A DNA stretch of 27,181 nucleotides from NCBI GenBank assembly GCA_964624585.1, contig CAZUXE010000019.1:1-27181 (forward strand), in the 5' to 3' direction. The position numbers were made by a program, and so were the translations under genes. This document shows, one piece after another, positions 16,181 through 24,216 of the stretch. The stretch comes from CAZUXE01 sp964624585. Its GTDB lineage: Bacteria > Hydrothermota > Tepidihabitantia > B3-TA06. Position 1 is the stretch's first letter. Every line of letters starts with the position of its first letter. The notes under the pieces were generated by a model, which saw only the letters and a list, made by a program, of their open reading frames with translations, made no database searches and was not told the origin of the DNA.

Positions 16181-18208
16181 TTACAGTCGAATACATATAC
16201 CGCCTGTTTTGCGTAAAACAAACAGCTTTTTTGCAGTTTCAGAATCTATCAACTTATGGTTTTCTTTAACTATAATTTTCTTCTTAAAAGCAGGGACATC
16301 CACATATCTGTTTAAGATATAGCAGATATCTGTGTCTTTAGTAAACCGTTGGCTTTCGGCAACATAGACAACTTTCATTCTTTTTGACTTAATCGTATAG
16401 TAGGGTTTGCTCCGTAGGGCTAAATCGTATTCAATAGAGCATGACGGTAACTGTAACTTGCCTGTATAAGGGATATTGGGTATTGAAGCGACTTCTGCAA
16501 TATTGAATTTGCTTTTTAGTGAATCAAGGTTACTTAAATCACCTTCCTTATCGGAGAAGCACAGTAGATAGTCAATTTGACTTATGCCCGAAGATAAAAG
16601 ATATTCCTCCACGGTAGACTCCGCCTTTGAACCTGAATTTATGAGAATAGTGCGCCCATCTGACTGTAGAACTGATATGTTACCGTGATATGTATCCAGA
16701 AAAGTCAGGGTTGGCCGGTTTGACGAAAGCGCCCATGGCCAAATGCTGAAATTGAATGCAAGAAGCAGAACTGCAGTTGAATAGAAAAAGCGTTTTTTGT
16801 TACCGCGTTCTGTATATAAAATCAAAGTTGAGGCAAAAAGTCCAATTATCAGAGCCATAGGCCATGGAAACGAGGTGTGCAGTTTTCCTGGTAATACCCT
16901 CAAAAGATTCTCAAGGAGCCAAAACAAACCTGAAACCACGTTTCCAAATATTTCCCCCAAAGGCAGGTAAATAAAACTTAAACCCAGACTTATAAGCCCT
17001 AAAGGAAGAGTTAGAGAAACAAGAGGTATAATAAGTAAATTGGCAAGCAGGGGGGCGAATGTTATTTTATGGAAGTATTGGGCAAGAAAAGGCATAGTGA
17101 ATAAAGTTGCTGAAAGAGAAAAGAAGAGCGGGGTGAGCAGCCAGCGTAATACTGGCTTAGGGATTTTAACTTTCTTAAATTTACTTAGTTCCTGAAGCAT
17201 AGCAACTGCAAAGATGATTCCGAACGCGGCGGCAAAGGAAAGTTGGAAGCCTACATCCATAATTTGGGCAGGGTTTAGGAGTAAAATAAGCAATCCGGCT
17301 GCGGCAAGGCTGTTTAAGGGCAGCACTTTGCGTTCAAATGTGAATCCTGCGGCAACAGCAAGGCTCATTACAGAGGCTCTTAATATAGATGGTCGAAAGC
17401 CGACCAAGCCTGCGTATATTAAGAGTAAAATTCCTAACAATGGAAGTATAAGGAATCTGGGGATATAGAAAAGCCTGAGGAAGATAAAAATAAAAGCCGC
17501 AATTATTCCGACGTGCAGGCCGGAAACTGCTAAAAGATGAAGGGTTCCGGTACGTTTCATACTCTTGTAGATATTTTCATCTAAATTTGTCTTCTCACCT
17601 AAAAGAATTGCTGAAAACAAATTACCTTCATTTGTAAATATCTTCAGGTTTCTTTCAACAAAGGCCTTGTGTATGGAATTCAAAAGTTTTCGAAGCCCAT
17701 ACGGTTTTTCAAGCAAGTCTACGCGTGCCGAAGCCATTCTGCCGATTATTCCGTTTATTGCAAGTCTTTTATTTCTGTTACAAGTTCCCGGATTTACAGG
17801 AAAACTTAAAGGCAGCAGCTTGCCCTGAATGCTGTATTTGCTCCCTATGTCGTCGTTTCGTGTTGAATAAATCAAAACCTTATGGTTTTTAAGTTGCTCT
17901 GGTGATTCTATAAGTAAAATGGAATACTTACCGGTTTTGCCAATGAGTTTTCCTTCAAGGGTTAAATTCAGATAGTAATATTTATTTGCGATTGTGGGAA
18001 TAACTATTTTTCCGTAGGAGATAGCCATAAGTAAAATTACGGCATAAAGAATTCTTTGATTTATAAGGAAAACAGAAGGCGCTATCAAAATTGCAAGAGT
18101 TAGGCATATCCACCATGGAATCGGTAAAAAGAATCCTAAAACTAAGCCAAAGGAAACTATTAAGAAGCATCTTAAGGCCAGATATTTTCTTTTGCTTATA
18201 AGAGACAC
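16181..18208 (-). CDS. comEC: ComEC/Rec2 DNA-uptake channel with degenerate MBL domain
   Basis: A 675-residue inner-membrane protein of the competence family that passes single-stranded DNA into the cytoplasm. Helices at the N terminus are followed by an OB-like DUF4131 region (about 75-165) and the competence domain with HLLAVSGLHVG (224-234) and GFRPSILRAS (270-279). The C-terminal metallo-beta-lactamase domain (from about 500) is recognisable by FLDTYHGN and ILINSG, but the THxHxDHxGG metal motif aligns without a gap to FSDKEGDLSN (551-560), so the metal ligands are gone. The HHGS motif is missing too. GTG start, five bases after the -10. A monocistronic unit upstream of ssrA. Confidence 0.93.
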   Translation of the reverse strand: MSLISKRKYLALRCFLIVSFGLVLGFFLPIPWWICLTLAILIAPSVFLINQRILYAVILLMAISYGKIVIPTIANKYYYLNLTLEGKLIGKTGKYSILLIESPEQLKNHKVLIYSTRNDDIGSKYSIQGKLLPLSFPVNPGTCNRNKRLAINGIIGRMASARVDLLEKPYGLRKLLNSIHKAFVERNLKIFTNEGNLFSAILLGEKTNLDENIYKSMKRTGTLHLLAVSGLHVGIIAAFIFIFLRLFYIPRFLILPLLGILLLIYAGLVGFRPSILRASVMSLAVAAGFTFERKVLPLNSLAAAGLLILLLNPAQIMDVGFQLSFAAAFGIIFAVAMLQELSKFKKVKIPKPVLRWLLTPLFFSLSATLFTMPFLAQYFHKITFAPLLANLLIIPLVSLTLPLGLISLGLSFIYLPLGEIFGNVVSGLFWLLENLLRVLPGKLHTSFPWPMALIIGLFASTLILYTERGNKKRFFYSTAVLLLAFNFSIWPWALSSNRPTLTFLDTYHGNISVLQSDGRTILINSGSKAESTVEEYLLSSGISQIDYLLCFSDKEGDLSNLDSLKSKFNIAEVASIPNIPYTGKLQLPSCSIEYDLALRSKPYYTIKSKRMKVVYVAESQRFTKDTDICYILNRYVDVPAFKKKIIVKENHKLIDSETAKKLFVLRKTGGICIRL

Positions 18209-18213
18209 TGAGG

Positions 18214-18241
18214 ATAATAGCTTAAACTAATTTATAGTCAA
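18214..18241 (-). promoter_or_regulatory. Promoter of comEC, leaderless
   Basis: Minus strand: TTGACT (18241-18236), 16 bases, TATTAT (18219-18214), then 5 bases to GTG 18208. It is divergent from the lipoprotein promoter, whose -35 is 38 bases away. Confidence 0.75.
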
Positions 18242-18278
18242 GTTGAATGTGTCAAGGCATTAGATATAAGTAAAACAA

Positions 18279-18306
18279 TTGACAAATCACTATATAGGTA
18301 TATTCT
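18279..18306 (+). promoter_or_regulatory. Promoter of the PKD lipoprotein
   Basis: TTGACA (18279-18284), 16 bases, TATTCT (18301-18306). The start codon is 35 bases further on, so this transcript has a leader with a Shine-Dalgarno, in contrast to most others here. The in-frame TTG at 18279 is the -35 box, not a start. Confidence 0.7.
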
Positions 18307-18341
18307 ATGAGTATAAACCTTATTTTATGGAGGAGTCAAGC

Positions 18342-19226
18342 ATGAAAAAAAACTTACGTATTACCATAACAGGGGGGGCAGCCCTTATAGTTGCGCTTGT
18401 TTTTATTAGCGGATGTAGCAAAAATGAACTTCCGCTTATCAACAGCTTGTTGCCCTTTCCTGTATCAGATACTTTGGTTATTTCAGGCGATAGTGTAGTT
18501 ATCAAATGCTCTGCTTCAGACGCAAATGGCGATAAGCTGAACTATTTGTGGACGGCTCAAGCGGGTAAGTTTGTTTCTTCTTCAAATTCACCGGAAGTTA
18601 TTTGGGTAGCTCCCTCTAAAAGCGGAATTTATCAAATTAAATGTAGTGTTTATGAAACAGGAAAAGATCCGAAAATGGATACCTTTGCTGTAGTTTCTAA
18701 AACATTAAACATCACCGTACAAAATTATTTTCCCATGTCTTTAGGCAACTGGTGGCATTATGAAGCACCAGCTATAGGTGGTAATGCAACTATGGATATA
18801 AAAATAACTTCAAAAGAAGAACTTGCAAATGGAAAAACACGTTGGCATATCCTTAAGACATACACCTTACCTACGGCAACTCTTCCACAGGATTCTTTTT
18901 CCTACTTTACCGTAAAAAAAGATTCAGTGTGGTTTTTTGATGCACCGATTAATCTGGAATACCTTACGTTTCACTTTCCTTTATATCAAAAGAAACAATG
19001 GAACACCGGTGAAGGCGGTTTAGGAAAGGTTAACAGTATAAAAGACAGAGGAACCGAAGCAGGGAATTTTCTCAATTGCGTTGAAGTTGATATAAACTTA
19101 AAAAGCAAAAACAAGAATCGTACATGCTGGGTTGCGCCTGATGTAGGCGTTATTGTTAATGAAACAATGGTTTTACAGTTTCTTCTGAAATTTGAATTAG
19201 TTAGTTACGGTAAAAAAACAGGATAG
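18342..19226 (+). CDS. PKD/Ig-like domain lipoprotein
   Basis: A 294-residue exported lipoprotein. The signal peptide ends in the lipobox ISGC (C25). Residues about 35-125 form a PKD-like beta domain: CSASDANGDKLNYLWTAQAG, then SGIYQIKCSVYETG. A second domain starts with the motif NYFPMSLGNWWHYE, a pattern I associate with exported proteins of uncultured FCB-type bacteria. No enzyme motif is seen; a structural or binding role at the cell surface is likely. The ATG has a good Shine-Dalgarno, GGAGG at 18329-18333, with eight bases of spacing. Confidence 0.82.
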   Translation: MKKNLRITITGGAALIVALVFISGCSKNELPLINSLLPFPVSDTLVISGDSVVIKCSASDANGDKLNYLWTAQAGKFVSSSNSPEVIWVAPSKSGIYQIKCSVYETGKDPKMDTFAVVSKTLNITVQNYFPMSLGNWWHYEAPAIGGNATMDIKITSKEELANGKTRWHILKTYTLPTATLPQDSFSYFTVKKDSVWFFDAPINLEYLTFHFPLYQKKQWNTGEGGLGKVNSIKDRGTEAGNFLNCVEVDINLKSKNKNRTCWVAPDVGVIVNETMVLQFLLKFELVSYGKKTG

Positions 19227-19301
19227 GTTTGTATTTATGTTATTTTGACGTAGAAACTAGACGATTTTTTGCTGTCATTAGGAGTGTGAAGAGGAAGAAA
19301 A

Positions 19302-20216
19302 TTAAAGGAAGTAGAGTGGTATTTTTTCTTTGAAGGTCTTTTCAACTTCAAGAGCGGCATTTTTATAGTTGGAGACCTCAATCCAGTGGATGTTACCGAG
19401 AGTTCTAAAAAAGGTTTCCTGCCGCTTAGAAAACATCTTGATTTTTTTAAGAATAAGTGTTTTGGCGTCAGAGAGAGAGAGTTTATTGTCAAGATAATCA
19501 AAAAGTTCTCTGTAACCGTAGGCGTTGAATGCATATAAATCTTTGGAAAACCCCATATCTTTAAGCTGTTTTACTTCATCAAGAAATCCTTGAGCCATCA
19601 TTTCATCAAGACGTTCAGCTTGTCTGTGAATAAGTTTTTGCCTTGATATCTTAAGGCCAATGTATAATGGTTCTACAGGCGGCTGTGGAGCTGGTTCTGC
19701 AATTAATTCTGAATAGGGGCGTCGGGCGGCAAGACAAACCTCAAGCGCTCTTACTATGCGTTGCCTGTCGTTGTAGTGAAGTCGCTCAGCGGTTGGAGGA
19801 TCTTCTGCCTTTAATTTTCGCATTAAGGTTGGGGTAGGAAGGGTTTCCAACTCTTCCCTGATTATGGGATTAGTAGGTAAGTTTGCATGAAGGGGTTCGA
19901 ATATAGCTTTTAAGTAGAATCCTGATCCGCCTACTGCTACAGGTTTTTCTAAATTAATTAGTAGTTCCCATGCGTGTCGGGCAAACTCTCCAGCAGATAT
20001 TTTGTGATCGGGTGGGCATATATCAAGAAGGTGATGAGGAACCAGCCTTTTCATTTCAGTGCTAGGTTTTGCAGTACCTATTTGCATAAGTTGGTAGCAC
20101 TGGCGCGAATCAACAGAAACTATTTCCCATTGGTATTTACGGGCAAGCTCAAAGGCTATATTGCTTTTTCCTACTCCAGTTGGGCCGAGTATTACCGGTA
20201 TTGTACGTAATTTCAC
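19302..20216 (-). CDS. miaA: tRNA dimethylallyltransferase MiaA
   Basis: A cytoplasmic enzyme that adds a dimethylallyl group to A37 of tRNAs reading codons that begin with U. At 304 residues it has family length. Motifs: P-loop GPTGVGKS near residue 10, DSRQCYQLMQIGTAKPS, HHLLDICPPD and RQRIVRALEV. The frame stays open to a TTG at 20246 inside mutL, but the GTG at 20216, four bases after the mutL stop, gives the normal N terminus just before the P-loop. No Shine-Dalgarno is seen. A TTGACA at 20246-20241, inside the end of mutL, could give a secondary promoter but lacks a good -10. The mutL-miaA order is the common one. Confidence 0.95.
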   Translation of the reverse strand: MKLRTIPVILGPTGVGKSNIAFELARKYQWEIVSVDSRQCYQLMQIGTAKPSTEMKRLVPHHLLDICPPDHKISAGEFARHAWELLINLEKPVAVGGSGFYLKAIFEPLHANLPTNPIIREELETLPTPTLMRKLKAEDPPTAERLHYNDRQRIVRALEVCLAARRPYSELIAEPAPQPPVEPLYIGLKISRQKLIHRQAERLDEMMAQGFLDEVKQLKDMGFSKDLYAFNAYGYRELFDYLDNKLSLSDAKTLILKKIKMFSKRQETFFRTLGNIHWIEVSNYKNAALEVEKTFKEKIPLYFL

Positions 20217-20220
20217 GTTC

Positions 20221-21972
20221 TTAGAGTCTTCCGAATCTTTTGTCAAGGTCTTGCATACTGAATTTTATAACGGTAGGACGACCGTGAGGGCAAAAGTAGG
20301 GAGCTTTACAACGAAATAGCCGGTTGATTAAAGATTCCATCTCTGCGGTAGATAAAATTTTCCCCGCTTTTATGGCGGCCTTACAGGCAATTAGGGCAGC
20401 TATTTTATCGCGGTTACCTAGTTTAACCTCGTTTGTTTCCTGAAACTCTTGAAAAAGTTCTTTCATATCAATAGGGGAAATACGTGAATCGGCAGGTAGG
20501 GTTTCAATAATAATCTGATTCGGACCGAATTCTTTTACTTCCATCCCTAAATCTTTTAGAACCTCACGTATATCTTCAAAAGTAGCAAACTCTTCAGGAG
20601 AAAGATCCAATATGATAGGGAATAATAGAGGTTGTCTTGGACTTAAAGCAAGTTCCTCAAGCATTTCTTCATACAGAATTCGTTCATGGGCTGCATGTTG
20701 GTCTACTATAATTAAACCTGAGGAGGTTTGAGCAAGGATGTATAGGCCCTGTAACTGCCAAAAACCGGTATGCGGGGAAGAAGGAGCTGAGGTTTGGAGG
20801 GATGGAGGGGTATATTTTTCACCACTATCTGCGGTAGGGGAGAACCCAGTATGACTGCTTGAGGAGTATCTAAAACCGCTGGAATTTGAAGAGCCTATGG
20901 AAAGTTGGCGACGTTTGGTTTCATCTCTAAATTCACGCAGATATTTAGGTGTTTCTGTAGGTGGTGGAGGAAATGACAAATTATTTATAGCTTCAGTATG
21001 AACGGCTTTTCGTACTGCCTGTGATACAAAATCAAAAAGAAATCGCTCGTCCCTGTAGCGTACTTCTGTTTTTGCAGGATGAATATTGACATCTAGCATT
21101 TCAGGAGGAGCATTTAGTGCTAAAATAAAGAAGGGAGGTATGTTGCCATGTTGGGGGCCGAATCCCTCTATTACCGCTCGATAAACTGAACGGTACTGCA
21201 CCGGTCTTGAGTTGAAGAAGGTTCTCTGCTTTTTTTTCAATTCGCCCGTCTGATCAGGGCGAACCACTACACCTTTAACATTCAGGAATTTATGTGAAGC
21301 GTTAATTTCAATCAACTCAACTTTGCTCAAATCGGGATATACCTTTTTAATTCGGTCTAACCAGTTTTCTTGAGCAATATATGAGGCTAATACTCTTTTG
21401 GGATTTGATACCTCGAAGCGGACCTTATGATGCAGAAGCGCGTAATCTTGGATAACAGAAAGTATTAATCTTCTTTCGTAGTTTTCAGTTTTCAAAAATG
21501 ACTTGCGGGCAGGAAGGTTAAAAAATAGATCCTTTATAGTAATGGTAGTACCAACAGTGCGGATACATTCCTTTTTATCCAATAGTTTGCCTTGACTAAC
21601 CCTAAGCATTATCCCGCTTTCCTTGTTTGCTACTTGAGTTTCCACAGTCATTTTGCAAACTTCTGACATAGAGGCAAGCGCTTCACCGCGAAAACCGTAG
21701 GATGATATACGTTGCAAGTCTTCAGAAGTATCAAGTTTACTGGTTGCAAATCTTCTTACCGCAAGTTCCACCTCATCTGCAGGAATGCCTTGACCGTTAT
21801 CTGTTACTTTCAGAAGGGTTTTCCCACCATTTTCTAAAAATACATCTATTCTATCAGCGCCTGCATCTAGGGAATTTTCTACCAATTCCTTGATAACCGA
21901 TGCAGGTCTGATAATTACTTCGCCAGCTGCAATTTTAGCAGCGGTTTGCGGAGGAAGAATGCGTATACTCAC
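20221..21972 (-). CDS. mutL: DNA mismatch repair protein MutL, endonuclease type
   Basis: The mismatch-repair mediator, 583 residues. The N-terminal GHKL ATPase shows E29 in KELVENSLDAGA, DNGQGIP (58-64) and GFRGEAL (93-99). A Ser/Pro-rich linker spans about 335-400. The C-terminal domain carries the metal-dependent nicking-endonuclease motif DQHAAHERILYE (424-435), ACKAAIKAG (529-537) and CPHGRP (561-566). This predicts a MutH-independent system in which MutL itself nicks the strand. GTG start, six bases after the -10. Confidence 0.96.
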   Translation of the reverse strand: MSIRILPPQTAAKIAAGEVIIRPASVIKELVENSLDAGADRIDVFLENGGKTLLKVTDNGQGIPADEVELAVRRFATSKLDTSEDLQRISSYGFRGEALASMSEVCKMTVETQVANKESGIMLRVSQGKLLDKKECIRTVGTTITIKDLFFNLPARKSFLKTENYERRLILSVIQDYALLHHKVRFEVSNPKRVLASYIAQENWLDRIKKVYPDLSKVELIEINASHKFLNVKGVVVRPDQTGELKKKQRTFFNSRPVQYRSVYRAVIEGFGPQHGNIPPFFILALNAPPEMLDVNIHPAKTEVRYRDERFLFDFVSQAVRKAVHTEAINNLSFPPPPTETPKYLREFRDETKRRQLSIGSSNSSGFRYSSSSHTGFSPTADSGEKYTPPSLQTSAPSSPHTGFWQLQGLYILAQTSSGLIIVDQHAAHERILYEEMLEELALSPRQPLLFPIILDLSPEEFATFEDIREVLKDLGMEVKEFGPNQIIIETLPADSRISPIDMKELFQEFQETNEVKLGNRDKIAALIACKAAIKAGKILSTAEMESLINRLFRCKAPYFCPHGRPTVIKFSMQDLDKRFGRL

Positions 21973-21978
21973 GTTTGA

Positions 21979-22006
21979 ATTCTAAATGTATGTAGGGCGA
22001 TGTCAA
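21979..22006 (-). promoter_or_regulatory. Promoter of mutL-miaA, leaderless
   Basis: Minus strand: TTGACA (22006-22001), 16 bases, TAGAAT (21984-21979), then 6 bases to GTG 21972. Confidence 0.75.
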
Positions 22007-22051
22007 GTTAGTCCTTAAAGTTTTTCACTCTATCTTTGTCTAGTATCGCTT

Positions 22052-22093
22052 TTGGTAGATTGCTGCTAACAGCATTAGTCCCGTATCTACCAA
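22052..22093 (+). repeat. Intergenic two-tier stem-loop
   Basis: Outer arms TTGGTAGAT (22052-22060) and ATCTACCAA (22085-22093) are perfect 9-base complements. Stacked directly on the left arm is an inner hairpin TGCTG-CTAA-CAGCA (22061-22074). Ten unpaired bases follow on the 3' side. It lies between the divergent mutL and PASTA-gene promoters, 46 bases before the PASTA -35. There is no T-run after it, so it is not a typical terminator. A structured RNA, a protein-binding site or an old repeat are all possible. Confidence 0.55.
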
Positions 22094-22139
22094 GTTTAAT
22101 ATGGTATGCAATATCCTTCTAGGTTACTTGCTGCTAGTC

Positions 22140-22167
22140 TTGACATTTCCCTTAAGCTTTCTAAAAT
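22140..22167 (+). promoter_or_regulatory. Promoter of the PASTA gene, leaderless
   Basis: TTGACA (22140-22145), 16 bases, TAAAAT (22162-22167), then 7 bases to ATG 22175. It lies inside the longest open frame and so fixes the shorter start. Confidence 0.75.
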
Positions 22168-22174
22168 TAAAGCT

Positions 22175-23128
22175 ATGAAAAAAATATCTCAACTAGTTGT
22201 AATTTTAGGGCTTATGAGTCCTTTCTTTGCCTTTGGGCAAATGCTTATGCCTGATTTAACAGGTCTTAATCCTGATTCAGCCAGGGGGTTGTTCTCGGAA
22301 TATAAGGTGACCTATGAAGTTCTTGAAGATTCCATATATGTAGACTCCCTTGATGCAGGCCTTATAGCATGGCAGTTTCCTTTGCCCGGTTCTCCAATAG
22401 AAGATACAATAAAGGTTAAACCAGCTGCTTCTCTTACAATAGAGCTGCCTGATCTTATTGGTATGCCCTTAATGGTTGCCGATGAATTTTTGGAAACTAA
22501 AGATATAATCTTGAAGAGTGTAGGGGAGAAGAGGAGCGCCGAAATACCTTACGGCTGTCTGGTTGAAACCCACCCTGAAGCCGGTTCAATGATTCATCGC
22601 TACGATACTGTTGCGGTTCTTGTTTCCATAGGTAACCCCGGCCCTCCACGCAGCGCGAAAACCTCTAGCGGAGTTAAAGTTAATCTCTATGAAGAGCCTG
22701 AGTTTTCCATAACTTCGGCATCTTTGTATTCGTCGGATTCGGCAGGATTTACCCTTGCATTTACTATTAAGCTGAAGAATCCTTACCCTCACTGGATACG
22801 TGCTGAAAAATTTGACGGCAAGCTTCAAATAGATAAAGGAGCTATTGCAAAGGTTGATACGAACCTTGTTATTAAAGTGAAACCCAAATCTTTTTCAAAA
22901 AAAAGAATGAAGATAAGGGTTAAGTACTCTGATATTTCATCGAAAGCGGCGAAAGAACTTTTGGCAAAATCTGAATATAGATGCGTTGGAACCTTTGCCT
23001 TGGTAACGGAATTGGGATTTTCAAGGGAAGATTTTGATGTTCGGGGCAATTTTAACTTATTTGCCTCTTCAAAATCATCTGTCAAGAAAAGACTGCAAGC
23101 AATAGCCAATCCTGTAGAGGATAAATAA
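22175..23128 (+). CDS. Exported PASTA-domain protein
   Basis: A 317-residue protein with a signal peptide (about 1-21, ending AFGQ). Two PASTA domains follow, about 25-90 (PDLTGLNPDSARGLF) and 91-153 (PDLIGMPLMVADEFLE, then THPEAGSMIHRYDTVAVLVS). PASTA domains bind muropeptides or beta-lactams, normally as the outer part of Ser/Thr kinases or penicillin-binding proteins; here there is no kinase or transpeptidase. The C-terminal 150 residues include FTLAFTIKLKNPYPHWI, which resembles a LEA14/WHy-type beta domain; this is a weak reading. An earlier in-frame ATG at 22106 would disrupt the signal peptide and lies upstream of the -35. It precedes queA by 51 bases and may read through into it. Confidence 0.82.
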   Translation: MKKISQLVVILGLMSPFFAFGQMLMPDLTGLNPDSARGLFSEYKVTYEVLEDSIYVDSLDAGLIAWQFPLPGSPIEDTIKVKPAASLTIELPDLIGMPLMVADEFLETKDIILKSVGEKRSAEIPYGCLVETHPEAGSMIHRYDTVAVLVSIGNPGPPRSAKTSSGVKVNLYEEPEFSITSASLYSSDSAGFTLAFTIKLKNPYPHWIRAEKFDGKLQIDKGAIAKVDTNLVIKVKPKSFSKKRMKIRVKYSDISSKAAKELLAKSEYRCVGTFALVTELGFSREDFDVRGNFNLFASSKSSVKKRLQAIANPVEDK

Positions 23129-23142
23129 GTCTTCAGGCCAAG

Positions 23143-23159
23143 GTTTGGATAATCCAAAC
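23143..23159 (+). promoter_or_regulatory. Perfect 17-base palindrome before queA, candidate operator
   Basis: GTTTGGAT-A-ATCCAAAC, eight-base arms around one base, centred 29 bases before the queA ATG. Read as RNA it could also form a six-pair hairpin with a five-base loop, but no T-run follows, so termination is unlikely. A weak promoter overlaps it: TTGGAT (23145-23150), 18 bases, TACTTA (23169-23174), five bases to the ATG. An operator over the -35 is the simplest reading. Confidence 0.45.
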
Positions 23160-23179
23160 AGCGTTGGCTACTTATAAAA

Positions 23180-24184
23180 ATGCGTAAGGATTCTTTTATC
23201 TATGAACTTCCACAGGATAGAATAGCGCTTTATCCCGCGGAACCGCGCGATGAATGCAAGCTTATTGTAATTCATCGTGAAACTGGGAAAATAGAGCATC
23301 GAATTTTCAAAGAAATTTACCAATACCTCTATCCAGAAGACTGCATAGTTCTAAACAACAGTAAGGTTCATCCGGTGAGAATTCGCCTGATGCGTAAAAC
23401 CGGTGGTGTAGTTGAGCTTTTGCTTAGCGAACGTTTATCGGAAACTCACTGGATTTCCTTGGCGCGTCCTGCGAAACGACTACGGGTTAACGAAAAATTA
23501 GTTACAGATGGGGGAGAAGAGGTAGTTGAAATAGAGGATGTTCGTGAAGGGAAGCTTAGCTTAAAATTACTCTGGTCGGAATCGGAGTTTTTTTCTAAAT
23601 TGGGAATGGCTCCACTACCTGGATATATTCAACGTGTACCTGAAAAAAAGGATATTAAAACCTATCAGGCAGTATATGCTAAACAAGGGTTTTCTATCGC
23701 TGCACCTACAGCAGGCTTGCATTTTACAAAAGAATTGTTAAAGAAGATTAAAACAAAAGGTACGGAAGTTGCCTATATTCAATTAGATGTAGGTGAAGGA
23801 ACCTTTAGGCCAATTAAGAGTGATATGGTTGAGGACCATCACATGTTGTCAGAAAAGTATTCAATTTCCAATAAGGCAGCTGAGAAGATTAATAGGGCGA
23901 AACGGATTATTGCTGTGGGTACAACTGTTACCCGTACCCTTGAATCCTTCAAAAGGGGAGAGGCTATTGCTGATGAATCGGCCTCAACCGATTTATTTAT
24001 CTATCCGGGTTATAAATTTAAGCGTATCGGCGCCCTACTTACAAATTTTCATCAACCTGCGTCAACGCCATTGCTACTTACATCGGCATTTTGCGGCAAG
24101 GACTTACTTTTTACTGCCTATAAGGAAGCTTTGGATAGGGACTATCGTTTTTTGTCTTACGGCGATGCAATGCTGATTCTTTAG
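23180..24184 (+). CDS. queA: S-adenosylmethionine:tRNA ribosyltransferase-isomerase QueA
   Basis: A cytoplasmic enzyme that converts 7-aminomethyl-7-deazaguanine in tRNA to epoxyqueuosine using the ribosyl group of AdoMet. At 334 residues it is normal length. Conserved blocks: FIYELPQDRIALYPAEPRDE at the N terminus, IVLNNSKVHPVRI, SIAAPTAGLHFT, VGEGTFRPIKSDMVEDHHMLSE and TNFHQPASTPLLLTSAFCG. It is followed 32 bases later by tgt, which acts one step earlier on the same nucleotide. No Shine-Dalgarno is seen; the ATG is preceded by TATAAAA. Confidence 0.96.
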   Translation: MRKDSFIYELPQDRIALYPAEPRDECKLIVIHRETGKIEHRIFKEIYQYLYPEDCIVLNNSKVHPVRIRLMRKTGGVVELLLSERLSETHWISLARPAKRLRVNEKLVTDGGEEVVEIEDVREGKLSLKLLWSESEFFSKLGMAPLPGYIQRVPEKKDIKTYQAVYAKQGFSIAAPTAGLHFTKELLKKIKTKGTEVAYIQLDVGEGTFRPIKSDMVEDHHMLSEKYSISNKAAEKINRAKRIIAVGTTVTRTLESFKRGEAIADESASTDLFIYPGYKFKRIGALLTNFHQPASTPLLLTSAFCGKDLLFTAYKEALDRDYRFLSYGDAMLIL

Positions 24185-24216
24185 CCTACTTTTATACATA
24201 ATAAAGGAGAATCTTT

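Noticed and set aside
22052..22093. CRISPR repeat or array
   Set aside because: Only one inverted structure is present; no spaced direct repeats were seen anywhere in the window.
23143..23179. Rho-independent terminator after the PASTA gene
   Set aside because: The palindrome can fold, but no T-run follows and the queA start is 20 bases away.
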